Of a DNA stretch of 64,000 nt, positions 1-12,054 are shown piece after piece. Source of the DNA: Burkholderiales bacterium (GTDB lineage Bacteria > Pseudomonadota > Gammaproteobacteria > Burkholderiales > Casimicrobiaceae); assembly GCA_015075645.1 (NCBI GenBank), contig JABTUF010000004.1:496001-560000 (forward strand). The letters run 5' to 3'. A program made the position numbers and the translations under genes. Each line of letters begins with the position of its first letter. The first letter of the stretch is position 1. A model generated the notes under the pieces. It was not told where the DNA came from, searched no databases, and saw only the letters and a program-made list of their open reading frames with translations.

Positions 1-2
1 AT

Positions 3-788
3 GCCGGCACTTCACCGCAGGGCCTGTTCCGCTCGACTGATCATGGCGCGACCTGGACCGGGGTCGCGGGTTTCAACGCGCACCGGCAGCGCAAGGCCTG
101 GTGCGGCGGCGACCAGGACGGCACCCCCGACGGGCCGAAGATGCATTCGATCCTCGTGGACCCGCGCGACGCGAAGCATCTCTACATCGCGATGTCCTCG
201 GGGGGCGTATTCGAGTCCGTCGACGCAGGGGCCGACTGGACGCCGATCAACCGCGGAGTGAAGGCTGACTTCCTCCCCGAGCCCACGCCGGCCTTCGGCC
301 ACGATCCGCACTGCGTGCGTTTCGCCGGCGGCGATCCCGACCGGCTGTGGCAGCAGAACCATTGCGGGCTCTACCGCCTCGATCGTCCGTCGACCGAATG
401 GATCGACATCGGCGGCGGGATGCCGAAAGCCGTGGGCACCGTCGGCTTCCCGATGGTCCCGCATCCGCGCGATCCGGACACCGCCTGGATCTTCCCGATG
501 GACGGCTCCGACGTGTGGCCGCGCGTGTCGCCGGGGGGCCGGCCGGCCTGCTTCCGGACCGCCGACGCGGGCCGGACGTGGAAGCGGCTCGACACCGGTT
601 TGCCGCGCGCGCAGGCGTGGTGGACGGTCAAGCGCCAGGCGATGACGCAAGATGCTCGCGACCCGGTCGGCCTCTACTTCGGGACGACGTCGGGCGAGGT
701 CTGGGGCAGCCGCGACGAGGGCCGCACCTGGAAGCTCCTCGTGCGCAACCTGCCGCAGATCCACGCGGTCGAGGCGTTCGCCTCCTGA
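3..788 (+). CDS. BNR/Asp-box beta-propeller protein (exo-sialidase-like fold), 5' end outside window
   Basis: The reading frame is open from the first bases, so the N-terminus lies outside the window. The 261 visible residues contain at least four Asp-box motifs of the type S/T-x-D-x-G-x-T/D-W (STDHGATW, SVDAGADW, TADAGRTW, SRDEGRTW), the hallmark of sialidase/BNR and VPS10-type beta-propellers. Proteins of this group are often annotated as glycosyl hydrolases or exo-alpha-sialidases, but no catalytic arginine triad or Tyr/Glu nucleophile pair can be assigned here, so enzymatic activity is unproven. The stop codon lies 8 bp before the GTG of a ubiquitin-like beta-grasp gene, suggesting translational coupling and a shared role. 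Confidence 0.75.
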   Translation, partial: AGTSPQGLFRSTDHGATWTGVAGFNAHRQRKAWCGGDQDGTPDGPKMHSILVDPRDAKHLYIAMSSGGVFESVDAGADWTPINRGVKADFLPEPTPAFGHDPHCVRFAGGDPDRLWQQNHCGLYRLDRPSTEWIDIGGGMPKAVGTVGFPMVPHPRDPDTAWIFPMDGSDVWPRVSPGGRPACFRTADAGRTWKRLDTGLPRAQAWWTVKRQAMTQDARDPVGLYFGTTSGEVWGSRDEGRTWKLLVRNLPQIHAVEAFAS

Positions 789-796
789 AGGCCCGC

Positions 797-1093
797 GTGA
801 TCGCGCGCTACCGCGTCCGGATCCCGTCGCCGTTGCGGTCCTACACGCTCGGCCATGCCGAGGTCGACGTGACGCTGCCGGAACTCTCGCCGGATGCCGC
901 GCCGCCACTGCGCGCGATCATCGCCGCGCTCGATTCGTCGTTTCCCGGCATCCGCTTTCGCATGATCGACGAACAGGGCGCGATCCGGCCGCACATCGCG
1001 ATGTTCGTCGGGCCGAAGGCGGTGCGCGACCTCGCCACGCCGGTGCCGGCGGGAACCGAGGTGATGATCGTCGCGGCGCTGTCCGGCGGCTGA
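797..1093 (+). CDS. MoaD/ThiS-like beta-grasp (ubiquitin-like) small protein
   Basis: A 98-residue protein of the length and pattern of MoaD/ThiS sulfur carriers and bacterial ubiquitin-like modifiers. It has alternating short beta strands, the block FPGIRFRMIDEQG, and a C-terminal ALSGG ending in the diglycine that is adenylated in this family. I chose the GTG at 797 because the preceding gene stops at 788; a CTG at 785 would overlap it by 4 bp. No E1-like adenylating enzyme, molybdopterin synthase or thiazole gene is nearby, so the partner is unknown. The adjacent Asp-box propeller is the only contextual clue. Its function could be sulfur transfer or protein conjugation. Confidence 0.75.
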   Translation: MIARYRVRIPSPLRSYTLGHAEVDVTLPELSPDAAPPLRAIIAALDSSFPGIRFRMIDEQGAIRPHIAMFVGPKAVRDLATPVPAGTEVMIVAALSGG

Positions 1094-1099
1094 ACAGAG

Positions 1100-1156
1100 C
1101 AAAGGGGTCAGACTCGGTTGATCTTCAGTTCAGATCAACCGAGTCTGACCCCTTTG
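1100..1156. repeat. Perfect inverted repeat with GGGGTCAGACTCG core
   Basis: Two 25-bp arms (1100-1124 and 1132-1156) are exact reverse complements around a 7-bp loop. The element begins 7 bp after the stop of the beta-grasp gene. A longer element with almost the same arm core occurs at 49123-49294, so this is a dispersed repeat and not only a local terminator. There is no T-run after the stem, which argues against an ordinary intrinsic terminator, although the hairpin could still protect or end the mRNA. Confidence 0.85.
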
Positions 1157-1249
1157 ATGGTTGCCGCAGGGCAGCATCGAACGGACGTTCAGTCGCGGCT
1201 TGCGCTGGCTCAAGGAACCGGTGCAGCGTCGCTGCATCGCAGCATTTCC

Positions 1250-1279
1250 TTGCCGCCGGATGGTTGAAACCGTTACAAT
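1250..1279 (+). promoter_or_regulatory. Putative sigma70 promoter of the atp operon
   Basis: TTGCCG at 1250-1255 and TACAAT at 1274-1279 are separated by 18 bp and lie 52 bp upstream of the atpI start. The -10 hexamer has one mismatch to consensus. No better candidate was seen in the 238-bp gap between the beta-grasp gene and atpI. The assignment rests on motif match and position only. Confidence 0.4.
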
Positions 1280-1331
1280 CGACAGGTTTGCTCGGTTCGC
1301 CGGTGGCGTTCCTTCCGTCGAGGGCGCCGGC

Positions 1332-1700
1332 GTGATACCTCCGCTCAAGTCCAAGCCGATCCGCACCGTCCTCGCCTGGCAGGCGATCGCCACCGCAGCG
1401 ATCGCGGCCGTGTCGGGAGGGTGGGCCGGCTTCCACGCGGCGCTGTCGGCCGCGCTGGGCGGTGCCATCACGCTGTCCTCGACCGTCGTGTACGCGTTCG
1501 TGCTGGGGATCGGGCCGAAGGCCACCGCCGGCGCCTCGGTCGTCACGATGCTGCGCGCGGAGGGGGCGAAGATCCTCGTGATCCTCCTCCAGCTCTGGCT
1601 GGTGCTCGCGGCGTACAAGGACGTCGTGGTGGCGGCGCTGTTCGCCGCCTTCGCGGTGACGGTGTTGCTGTTCTCGACCGCCCTGTTGGCGCGCGAGTAG
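1332..1700 (+). CDS. atpI: ATP synthase protein I
   Basis: This 122-residue membrane protein is the first gene of the ATP synthase operon. AtpI assists assembly of the c-ring in the inner membrane and is not part of the final enzyme. Four hydrophobic segments are visible (about residues 12-32, 35-60, 75-90 and 95-115), matching the usual four-helix AtpI topology. The GTG at 1332 gives the normal family length. An ATG further upstream (1161) would add an arginine-rich extension that does not resemble AtpI and would overlap the putative promoter. The atpB start follows 19 bp after the stop. AtpI is poorly conserved in sequence, so the call leans on position and topology. Confidence 0.85.
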   Translation: MIPPLKSKPIRTVLAWQAIATAAIAAVSGGWAGFHAALSAALGGAITLSSTVVYAFVLGIGPKATAGASVVTMLRAEGAKILVILLQLWLVLAAYKDVVVAALFAAFAVTVLLFSTALLARE

Positions 1701-1719
1701 AACGACGGAAGAACCATCG

Positions 1720-2893
<1,174 letters not shown>

Positions 2894-2935
2894 TGTCCAA
2901 CGCGGGCCCGGCCCGACGCACGTAAGGAAGCCGTC

Positions 2936-3406
2936 ATGGACATCAACCTGACGTTGTTCATGCAGGCGGCGGGATTCGCCGCGTTCATCTGGTTCACGGC
3001 GAAGTTCGTCTGGCCGCCGCTGATGAACGCGATCGAGACGCGCCGCAAGGAGATCGCCGACGGACTCGCGGCGGGCGAGCAGGGCCGCCAGAACCTCGCG
3101 TCGAGCGAGAAACGGGTGGCCGACATGCTCACCGAGGCGAAGTCGAAAGCCTCCGAGATCGTCGCGCAGGGCGAGAAGTTCCGCTCCGAGACGATGGACC
3201 GCGCGAAGGTCGAGGCGAAGGCCGAGGCCGACCGCATCGTCGCCGCCGCCAAGGCCGAGATCCAGCAGGAAGTCGCCCGCGCCAAGGAGTCGCTGCGCAA
3301 GTCGGTGGCGGATCTCGCGGTCACCGGCGCGGCGAAGATCCTCAAGCGCGAGGTCGACGCGAAGGCGCACGCCGACCTGCTCGCCGAGATCCAGAAGCAG
3401 CTCTAG
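2936..3406 (+). CDS. atpF: ATP synthase Fo subunit b
   Basis: The peripheral-stalk subunit b (156 residues) has one N-terminal membrane helix (about residues 5-25, ending in FVWPPLM) and a long charged, alanine-rich helix that dimerises and binds the delta subunit. Length matches the standard single-b type of non-photosynthetic proteobacteria. An AAGGAAG ribosome-binding site lies just before the start. It is separated from atpH by only 10 bp, so the genes are co-translated in the atp operon. Confidence 0.97.
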   Translation: MDINLTLFMQAAGFAAFIWFTAKFVWPPLMNAIETRRKEIADGLAAGEQGRQNLASSEKRVADMLTEAKSKASEIVAQGEKFRSETMDRAKVEAKAEADRIVAAAKAEIQQEVARAKESLRKSVADLAVTGAAKILKREVDAKAHADLLAEIQKQL

Positions 3407-3416
3407 ACCGCACGCC

Positions 3417-3953
3417 ATGGCCGAACTCTCCACCATCGCGCGACCCTACGCAGAAGCGGCGTTCGAGATCGCGTCGGCCGAGCGGGCATTGCCCGCCTGG
3501 TCGCAGATGCTCGAACTCGTCGAGTCCGTGGCGTCCGACGCGCGGATGCGCGTGGCGCTCGCGAATCCGACGCTCGGCGACGACGCGAAGGAATCGCTGT
3601 TCCTGTCGATCTGCGGGGAGCGCCTCGACGCCGACGCGAGGAGCTTCGTGCGCGTGCTGATCGAGGCGGACCGGATCGGTCTCGCCCGCGAGATCCGCGA
3701 GGTGTTCGAGAAGCGCCGGCACGACGCCGAGGGCGTCGCGCGGGCGTCGATCGAGAGCGCGATGCCGCTTGCCGACGCCGACCTCGCCGCGCTGAAGGCG
3801 GCGCTCGGGCGGCGCTACGGCAAGAAGGTGGAGGCCACCGTCAGCGTCAATCCGGCGCTGATCGGCGGCGCGCGCATCACGGTGGGCGATACGGTGATCG
3901 ACGACTCCGTCGCGGGCAAGCTCGCCGCGATGCAGAACGCCCTCACGGCCTGA
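3417..3953 (+). CDS. atpH: ATP synthase F1 subunit delta
   Basis: Delta (178 residues, OSCP homologue) links the b dimer to the top of the alpha3-beta3 head. The N-terminal helical domain begins with the family pattern [13 protein letters not shown], and the C-terminal part has the typical strand motif near [14 protein letters not shown] followed by D-x-S-V-A-G-K-L. Length is normal. The start codon lies 10 bp after atpF, and atpA follows after 55 bp. Confidence 0.97.
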   Translation: MAELSTIARPYAEAAFEIASAERALPAWSQMLELVESVASDARMRVALANPTLGDDAKESLFLSICGERLDADARSFVRVLIEADRIGLAREIREVFEKRRHDAEGVARASIESAMPLADADLAALKAALGRRYGKKVEATVSVNPALIGGARITVGDTVIDDSVAGKLAAMQNALTA

Positions 3954-4008
3954 CAGACCACGAATCGAGCGTGACACGGGCGGAGCGCCCCCACGACGCG
4001 AGGAAACC

Positions 4009-5550
4009 ATGCAGTTGAACCCATCCGAAATCAGCGAACTGATCAAGGCGAAGATCCAGAACCTGGACACCGGCGCGCAGACGCGCACGCAGGGGACGGT
4101 CGTCTCGGTCACCGACGGCATCTGCCGCATCCACGGGCTCGCCGACGCGATGCAGGGGGAGATGCTCGAGTTCCCGGGCAACACCTTCGGACTCGCGCTG
4201 AACCTCGAGCGCGACTCGGTCGGCTCGGTGGTGCTGGGCGAGTACGAGCACATCACCGAGGGCGCGACGGTCAAGTGCACCGGACGCATCCTCGCGGTCC
4301 CGGTCGGCCCCGAACTGATCGGGCGCGTCGTCAACTCGCTGGGCGAGCCGATCGACGGCAAGGGCCCGGTGAACGCGAAGATGACCGACGTGATCGAGAA
4401 GGTCGCGCCGGGCGTCATCGACCGCCAGTCGGTGAACCAGCCGGTGCAGACCGGCCTGAAGTCGATCGACGCGATGGTGCCCATCGGGCGCGGCCAGCGC
4501 GAACTCATCATCGGCGACCGGCAGACCGGCAAGACGGCGGTCGCGGTCGACACGATCATCAACCAGAAGGGCAAGGACCTCATCTGCATCTACGTCGCGA
4601 TCGGCCAGAAGGCCTCGACCATCGCGAACGTGGTCCGGAAGCTCGAGGAAAACGGCGCGATGGCCTACACGATCATCGTGGCGGCGAGCGCGTCGGAGTC
4701 GGCCGCGATGCAGTACATCGCGCCCTACTCGGGCTGCACGATGGGCGAGTACTTCCGCGACCGCGGGCAGGACGCCCTCATCATCTACGACGACCTGACC
4801 AAGCAGGCCTGGGCCTACCGCCAGGTGTCGCTGCTGCTGCGCCGCCCGCCGGGCCGCGAAGCCTATCCGGGCGACGTGTTCTACCTGCACTCGCGCCTGC
4901 TCGAGCGCGCCGCGCGCGTCAACGCGAAGTACGTCGAGCAGTTCACCGGGGGCGAGGTCAAGGGCAAGACCGGTTCGCTGACCGCGCTGCCGATCATCGA
5001 GACGCAGGCGGGCGACGTGACCGCGTTCGTGCCGACCAACGTGATCTCGATCACCGACGGCCAGATCTTCCTCGAGACCGACCTCTTCAACGCCGGCATC
5101 CGCCCCGCGATCAACGCGGGCATCTCGGTGTCGCGCGTGGGCGGCAGCGCGCAGACCAAGGTCATCAAGAAGCTCGGGGGGGGCGTGCGTCTCGCGCTCG
5201 CGCAGTATCGCGAGCTCGCCGCGTTCGCGCAGTTCGCCTCCGACCTGGACGACGCCACGCGCAAGCAGCTCGACCGCGGCCGCATGGTGACCGAGCTCAT
5301 GAAGCAGCCGCAGTACTCGCCGATGTCGGTCGCCGACCAGGCGCTGACGCTGTTCGCCGTGAACCGCGGCTACTACGACGACGTGCCGGTCGAGAAGGCG
5401 CTCTCCTTCGAGTCGTCGCTGCGCGCGTTCATCGGCAGCAAGTACAAGGCGCTGCACGAGCGGGTCGCGAAGAACATGGACCTCTCCGAGGGCGACGAGA
5501 AGGAACTCGCCGCGGCGATCGAGGACTTCAAGAAGACGGGCACCTTCTAG
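4009..5550 (+). CDS. atpA: ATP synthase F1 subunit alpha
   Basis: The alpha subunit (513 residues) contributes to the catalytic and the non-catalytic nucleotide sites of F1. The Walker A motif GDRQTGKT is at residues 169-176, the Walker B strand ends at ALIIYDD, and the ATP-synthase alpha/beta signature region around [14 protein letters not shown] is intact. The N-terminal beta-barrel begins with the normal [11 protein letters not shown]. Length is standard. The gene is followed by two strong stem-loops before atpG. Confidence 0.99.
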   Translation: MQLNPSEISELIKAKIQNLDTGAQTRTQGTVVSVTDGICRIHGLADAMQGEMLEFPGNTFGLALNLERDSVGSVVLGEYEHITEGATVKCTGRILAVPVGPELIGRVVNSLGEPIDGKGPVNAKMTDVIEKVAPGVIDRQSVNQPVQTGLKSIDAMVPIGRGQRELIIGDRQTGKTAVAVDTIINQKGKDLICIYVAIGQKASTIANVVRKLEENGAMAYTIIVAASASESAAMQYIAPYSGCTMGEYFRDRGQDALIIYDDLTKQAWAYRQVSLLLRRPPGREAYPGDVFYLHSRLLERAARVNAKYVEQFTGGEVKGKTGSLTALPIIETQAGDVTAFVPTNVISITDGQIFLETDLFNAGIRPAINAGISVSRVGGSAQTKVIKKLGGGVRLALAQYRELAAFAQFASDLDDATRKQLDRGRMVTELMKQPQYSPMSVADQALTLFAVNRGYYDDVPVEKALSFESSLRAFIGSKYKALHERVAKNMDLSEGDEKELAAAIEDFKKTGTF

Positions 5551-5554
5551 TCGA

Positions 5555-5584
5555 CGGACGAAAGTGCAACCCTACTTTCGTCCG
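5555..5584 (+). promoter_or_regulatory. Stem-loop 1 in the atpA-atpG spacer
   Basis: An 11-bp perfect stem (5555-5565 with 5574-5584) encloses an 8-base loop and begins 4 bp after the atpA stop codon. There is no following T-run. Because the remaining atp genes lie downstream in the same direction, it more likely affects mRNA processing, stability or relative expression than full termination. Confidence 0.6.
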
Positions 5585-5594
5585 ATGAGGCTTC

Positions 5595-5628
5595 CCGAAA
5601 ATCGCCGGCGGAGCCGGTCGATTTTCGG
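5595..5628 (+). promoter_or_regulatory. Stem-loop 2 in the atpA-atpG spacer
   Basis: A 15-bp stem with one bulged T closes on a 3-base GGA loop: arm 5595-5609 pairs with 5613-5628. It lies immediately downstream of stem-loop 1 and 9 bp before the AGGAGCTAGGAAAG region that precedes atpG. The two hairpins together fill most of the 102-bp spacer, which is unusually long for this operon. Confidence 0.6.
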
Positions 5629-5652
5629 CGGCAGGAGCTAGGAAAGAGCGCG

Positions 5653-8014
<2,362 letters not shown>

Positions 8015-8199
8015 CGAGGAGCCGGCGCTAGCGCGAGGGCGGCGAACGGCGTCGCGCTCGCGGAACCGGTCCGACGCGCGATCCGGTTCGAGCGTCGGCG
8101 GCGCAGGAAGGCGCGTCCATGGACGTTGGAGGCGCCGTCGCTCAACCGGCCCACGCGTCGTTGCGTGGCGTCGATGGCAGATGAAGGGTGGCATCGATC
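8015..8199 (+). other. GC-rich atpD-atpC spacer with potential stem-loops
   Basis: The spacer holds no supported gene. It contains several self-complementary stretches, among them GAACCGG/CCGGTTC and CCGACGC/GCGTCGG arms that are mutually exclusive because they overlap, and a GCGCTAGCGC palindrome near its start. These could tune epsilon expression relative to beta, but no specific regulator is implied. Confidence 0.3.
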
Positions 8200-8622
8200 A
8201 TGGCAACCACGATGAAAGTCGACATCGTCAGCGCGGAAGAGCGGATCTTCTCGGGCGACGCGGAGTTCGTCGTGCTGCCGGGGGTGATGGGCGAACTCGG
8301 CATCTACCCGCGCCACACGCCGCTCTTCACGCAGATCCGGGCGGGCGCCGTGCGCATGAAACTCCCCGACCAGGCGACCGAGGAGCTGGTGTTCGTGCAG
8401 GGCGGCTACCTCGAGGTGCAGCCGCACGCGATCACCGTGCTCGCCGACACCGCGATCCGCGCGAAGGACCTGGACGAGAAGGCCGCGCTCGAGGCGAAGA
8501 AGGCCGCCGAAGAAGCGATGATGCACAAGACGACGAAGGAAGAGATCGCCGCCGCCGAGGCCTCGCTCGCCACCGCGATGGCGCAGCTCGAGGCGATCCG
8601 CAAGCTCCGGCATCGGAGCTGA
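8200..8622 (+). CDS. atpC: ATP synthase F1 subunit epsilon
   Basis: Epsilon (140 residues) sits at the base of the rotor and inhibits ATP hydrolysis. The N-terminal beta-sandwich is recognisable from [15 protein letters not shown] and the block [16 protein letters not shown], followed by the two C-terminal helices rich in Ala, Glu and Lys. I prefer the ATG at 8200 because a GAAGGG sequence precedes it and the length fits the family. A GTG at 8188 would add four residues. This ends the operon, and the next gene is convergent. Confidence 0.96.
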   Translation: MATTMKVDIVSAEERIFSGDAEFVVLPGVMGELGIYPRHTPLFTQIRAGAVRMKLPDQATEELVFVQGGYLEVQPHAITVLADTAIRAKDLDEKAALEAKKAAEEAMMHKTTKEEIAAAEASLATAMAQLEAIRKLRHRS

Positions 8623-8716
8623 ACCGGGCGCCGGTCGGCACCACGCGACGGACTGCGGGGCCGCCGCGTCGCTCTCCTCCCGCGCATGCGTCGGTCATTT
8701 GATATGCGGCGTGCGC

Positions 8717-9676
8717 TCACGGCTTCGCGCCCGGGCGCCCGTCGCCAATGGCCTGTCGCAACCACCGCACGAACTGCGAGGTGGCCGCGCCGTTCCGTCC
8801 GCTGTCGGATCGAACCAGATAGTAGGACGTCGTCACGACGCTGAACTCCGGCGCGAAGGGCGCAACGAGACTGCCTCGGGCAAGCTCGATGTCTGCCAGC
8901 AGTTCGCTTTCGAGCACGACCCCCAGGCCCTCCGCGGCCGCGTCGATCGCCATCGTCGAGCGGTCGAGCCACAGTTCGTGCGCCGGACGAAGCATCGGCG
9001 ATCCGACCTGACGCAGGTAATCCTTCCAGGTCAGCGCGTTCGCCGAGTGGATCAGCGTCGCCCGGACGAGATCGGCCGGGGCGTTCAAGGCGAGCACCTT
9101 CGCGAGCGCCGGACTGCACAGCGGGCGCAAGCGCTCGACGACCAGGGGTTCGACGTCGCGATCCAGCAACGGTGGGCGGCTGTACGAAATCGCGATGTCG
9201 AAGCGGGTGTTGTCGAGGTCGCGATGGTCGGACAGCGTTGACAGGCGAACCCGCGTGCCCGGGTGCTCGCGCAAGAATTCAGGAAGGCGCGGCCGGAGCC
9301 ATTTGGCGGCGAAGCTCGGGCTCGCCGCGATCGCGAGGATGCCGTCCTGGGATTGCGGCGCGACGAGACGGGTGGCGTCCGAAATGAGGCCGAATGCCGA
9401 TTCGATCTCGCGCGCATAGGTGCGTCCTGCGCCAGTGAGCGTCGCCCGGCCGGCATGCCGGTCGAACAGACGCACGCCGAGAAACGACTCGAGCTGCTGG
9501 ATGTGGTGACTGATCGCGGAAGGCGTCACCGCGAGCTCCGTGGCGCCTTGCGCGAAACTCCCGTGCCGCGAGGCGGCCTCGAACGCGAGCAACGCCTTCA
9601 GAGGCGGCAGTCTGGCCTTTGCGATCGCCGTTGACTTTCGTTGACGGGGCGATGAGTTCTTTTCGCTGGCTCCCAT
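8717..9676 (-). CDS. LysR-type regulator, GcvA-like
   Basis: A 319-residue LysR-type regulator. The winged helix-turn-helix spans about residues 24-85, beginning RLPPLKALLAFEAASRHGSF as in GcvA/AmpR-type members, with SAISHHIQQLE as recognition helix. The effector-binding fold follows to about residue 305. The annotated ATG lies in a CCATGG palindrome shared with an upstream ATG of the divergent aminotransferase frame, so the first about 20 Lys/Ser-rich residues may not be translated. The divergent pairing suggests that it controls the dialkylglycine decarboxylase-like gene and itself, possibly with an amino-acid effector. Confidence 0.9.
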   Translation of the reverse strand: MGASEKNSSPRQRKSTAIAKARLPPLKALLAFEAASRHGSFAQGATELAVTPSAISHHIQQLESFLGVRLFDRHAGRATLTGAGRTYAREIESAFGLISDATRLVAPQSQDGILAIAASPSFAAKWLRPRLPEFLREHPGTRVRLSTLSDHRDLDNTRFDIAISYSRPPLLDRDVEPLVVERLRPLCSPALAKVLALNAPADLVRATLIHSANALTWKDYLRQVGSPMLRPAHELWLDRSTMAIDAAAEGLGVVLESELLADIELARGSLVAPFAPEFSVVTTSYYLVRSDSGRNGAATSQFVRWLRQAIGDGRPGAKP

Positions 9677-9731
9677 GGGCGCCCCCCCCTACGATGCCGC
9701 GATGGAAGAGACCGTTCCGGGAAAGCGTGCC

Positions 9732-11075
9732 ATGGACGACAGCCTGCTGCAAGCGTCGAAAGACTACCTCGTGCGATACGGTGGAGACGCGTTCCCGCGA
9801 TTGTTCCGCTCGGCGAAAGGAACGATCGTCAAGGACAGCGACGGTCGCGAATACCTGGATTTCACCTCCGGGCAGATGTGCGCGACGATCGGCCACAACC
9901 ATCCCGCAATCGTCGAAGCGGTCAATCGCGCCGGGCAGAAGGCCTACCACCTGTTCAGCGGAATGATCCCCGAAGTCGTCGCGGAACTCGCGCGGACGCT
10001 GGCGCGCGACTGGCTGCCCGGGGATCTCGAGCGTTCGATCTTCATCAACACCGGATCGGAAGCCACCGAAGTGGCGCTCCGAATGGCGAAGATGGTCACG
10101 GGAGGCTACGAAATCCTGGCGCTCGGCGGTTCATGGCACGGGATCACCAGCGGCGCGAGCACGGTGTCGTTCGCGAGCGATCGCCGAGGATACGGCGTCC
10201 CCGCGCCCGGCGTGTTCGTCATCCCGGAACCCAACGCCTACCGCCCCTACATCGAACGCGCCACCGAGGAGGAGTCCGCGCTGGCGAACCTCGATCTCGC
10301 GCTGAAGATGTTCGACATGCAGTCGACAGGGCGCGGCGCGGCGATCATCGCTGAGCCGATCATCAGTGCAGGCGGAGTGCTCGTGCCCCCGAAGTCGTTC
10401 ATGCGTGCGCTCCGCAAGGCGGCCGACGACCGCGGCATGCTGCTGATCTTCGACGAAGCGCAGACCGCGTTCGGTCGGATCGGGACGAGGACCGGCTCTG
10501 AACACTACGGGGTGGTTCCGGACATCATGGCGATGTCCAAGACGCTCGGCGGCGGGCTGCCGCTGGCGGCGGTATCGACTACGGCGAAGATCGAAGACGA
10601 GCTCCACGCCAGGCACTTCACGTACTACACGAGCCACGTGTCGGATCCGTTGCCGGCCGAAGCCGGCTTGGCGGTGCTGAAGGTGATCGCCGAAGAGCAT
10701 CTGGTGGCGCGCGCGCGCGAGATGGGCGCCTACCTCAGGCGACGCCTCGACGGCCTCGGGGAGAAATACGACGTCATCGGCGACGTTCGGGGCGTCGGCC
10801 TGTTGCTGGGGGTCGAACTGGTGACCGATCGGGCTTCGAAAACCCCGGCGCACGAGCTCGGCGCGCTGACGACGCGGAAGTGCTTCGAATACGGACTCAG
10901 CATGAACATCCGGCGGCGTCCGGAGCGCGGGGCCGTCTGGCGCATCGCGCCGCCGTTGACCGTGTCGACCGACGAGATCGACCGCGCCGTCGAGATCCTC
11001 GACCGGGCGTTGCGCGAGAGCCTCGATCGAGCGCCGCGGCCCGCAGTTTCCGCCGTCTCGGCGCCGGCGCACTGA
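9732..11075 (+). CDS. 2,2-dialkylglycine decarboxylase-like class III aminotransferase
   Basis: A PLP enzyme (447 residues) that would couple decarboxylation of 2,2-dialkylglycines to transamination of pyruvate, giving a ketone, CO2 and L-alanine. Many blocks resemble my recollection of the Burkholderia cepacia enzyme DgdA: LVRYGG and DFTSGQM near the N-terminus, MAKMVTGGYEI, SWHG, the DEAQT aspartate, Schiff-base lysine K270 in SKTLGGGLPL, YYTSHVSDPLPA, and RIAPPLTVS near the end. I chose ATG 9732 because GGGAAAG precedes it and it leaves room for a promoter. ATGs at 9675 and 9705 lack such a site, and 9675 overlaps the divergent LysR start. Substrate is inferred from similarity only. Confidence 0.82.
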   Translation: MDDSLLQASKDYLVRYGGDAFPRLFRSAKGTIVKDSDGREYLDFTSGQMCATIGHNHPAIVEAVNRAGQKAYHLFSGMIPEVVAELARTLARDWLPGDLERSIFINTGSEATEVALRMAKMVTGGYEILALGGSWHGITSGASTVSFASDRRGYGVPAPGVFVIPEPNAYRPYIERATEEESALANLDLALKMFDMQSTGRGAAIIAEPIISAGGVLVPPKSFMRALRKAADDRGMLLIFDEAQTAFGRIGTRTGSEHYGVVPDIMAMSKTLGGGLPLAAVSTTAKIEDELHARHFTYYTSHVSDPLPAEAGLAVLKVIAEEHLVARAREMGAYLRRRLDGLGEKYDVIGDVRGVGLLLGVELVTDRASKTPAHELGALTTRKCFEYGLSMNIRRRPERGAVWRIAPPLTVSTDEIDRAVEILDRALRESLDRAPRPAVSAVSAPAH

Positions 11076-11080
11076 GACGG

Positions 11081-11105
11081 AAACCGGACCGAAGGCGCCG
11101 GTTTT
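11081..11105 (+). terminator. Hairpin between aminotransferase and binding-protein genes
   Basis: AAACCGG (11081-11087) pairs with CCGGTTT (11098-11104) and is followed by one more T and then CCC. A competing stem, CCGGACCG with CGGTCCGG, overlaps it. Weak or conditional termination is plausible, with partial read-through into the periplasmic binding-protein gene. Confidence 0.3.
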
Positions 11106-11166
11106 CCCGGTCCGGGCGGCGCCTCTGTTCGACGGACTTCGGATCTCATCCTCTTCGGGAGTGACC

Positions 11167-12054
11167 ATGACTCGCACGCTGCTCCTCATCCTCGCCGGTC
11201 TCGTCGCGGGCCACGTCGACGCGCAAACGGCCCTGCCGGACACGCTGACGAAGGTTCGTCAGACGGGATCCCTCACGCTCGGCTATCGCGAATCCTCGCC
11301 GCCTTTCAGCTACATCGACGATCAGCAGAGGCCGGTCGGATTCTCGCTCGACCTGTGCGACCAAATCGTGTCGGGCGTCCGGCGGCACCTCGGGCTTCGG
11401 GAGCTCAAGGTGGCCTACCAGCCGGTCACGGCGGCGAATCGAATCCCGTTGTTGCAGAACGGCACGATCGACCTGGAGTGCGGTTCGACGACCAACACGA
11501 TCGCCCGGCAGAAGGTGGTCTCGTTCCTGCTCACGACGTTCGTGACCGGGACCAGCGTGATGGTCAAGTCGTCGAACGGAGCTTCCGGTTTGCGCGACCT
11601 CAAGGGAGAGACGGTCGCGCTGACTTCGGGGACGAACAACATCAACGCGATCCAGGCCGCGAACCAGCGGGATTCGCTGGGCTTGAAGATCATCTACGGG
11701 AAAGATCACGCCGAATCGCTGCTCCTGCTCGAAACCGGCCGAGCGGCGGCGTTCAGCACCGACGAGATCCTCCTCTACAGCCTGCGAGCGAACGCCGCCA
11801 ATCCGAAGCAGTTCAAGGTCGTCGGCGAACTCCTGTCGGAAGAGCCGTACGGCATCATGGTCCGGAAGGACGATCCTTCGTTCAAGGCGCTCGGCGACGA
11901 CATCCTGCGCGGCCTGTTCAAGGACGGGTCGTACGGGCGGATCTACGCGAAGTGGTTCACCTCGCCGATCCCGCCGAAGGGCGTCAATCTGGAGTTGCCG
12001 ATGAGCCCCGAGGTGCGGGCGATCGTGGCCAATCCCAGCGACCGGGGTTCCTGA
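11167..12054 (+). CDS. Periplasmic amino-acid-binding protein (GltI-like, family 3)
   Basis: This 295-residue protein has a signal peptide (about residues 1-19, cleavage after HVDA) and the type II binding-protein fold of polar amino-acid ABC transporters. Landmarks are GSLTLGYRESSPPFSYID, SLDLCDQI, GTIDLECGSTTNT and the late AYAKW-like block IYAKWF. GGGAG at 11157-11161 lies 5 bp before the ATG and fixes the start. No permease or ATPase genes follow, so it is an orphan binding protein. Its position 91 bp after the dialkylglycine decarboxylase-like gene suggests capture of that enzyme's substrate or a related amino acid. Confidence 0.88.
   Translation: MTRTLLLILAGLVAGHVDAQTALPDTLTKVRQTGSLTLGYRESSPPFSYIDDQQRPVGFSLDLCDQIVSGVRRHLGLRELKVAYQPVTAANRIPLLQNGTIDLECGSTTNTIARQKVVSFLLTTFVTGTSVMVKSSNGASGLRDLKGETVALTSGTNNINAIQAANQRDSLGLKIIYGKDHAESLLLLETGRAAAFSTDEILLYSLRANAANPKQFKVVGELLSEEPYGIMVRKDDPSFKALGDDILRGLFKDGSYGRIYAKWFTSPIPPKGVNLELPMSPEVRAIVANPSDRGS

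Noticed and set aside
1161..1331. N-terminal extension of atpI from ATG 1161
   Set aside because: The residues are arginine-rich and unlike AtpI, and they would cover the best promoter candidate.
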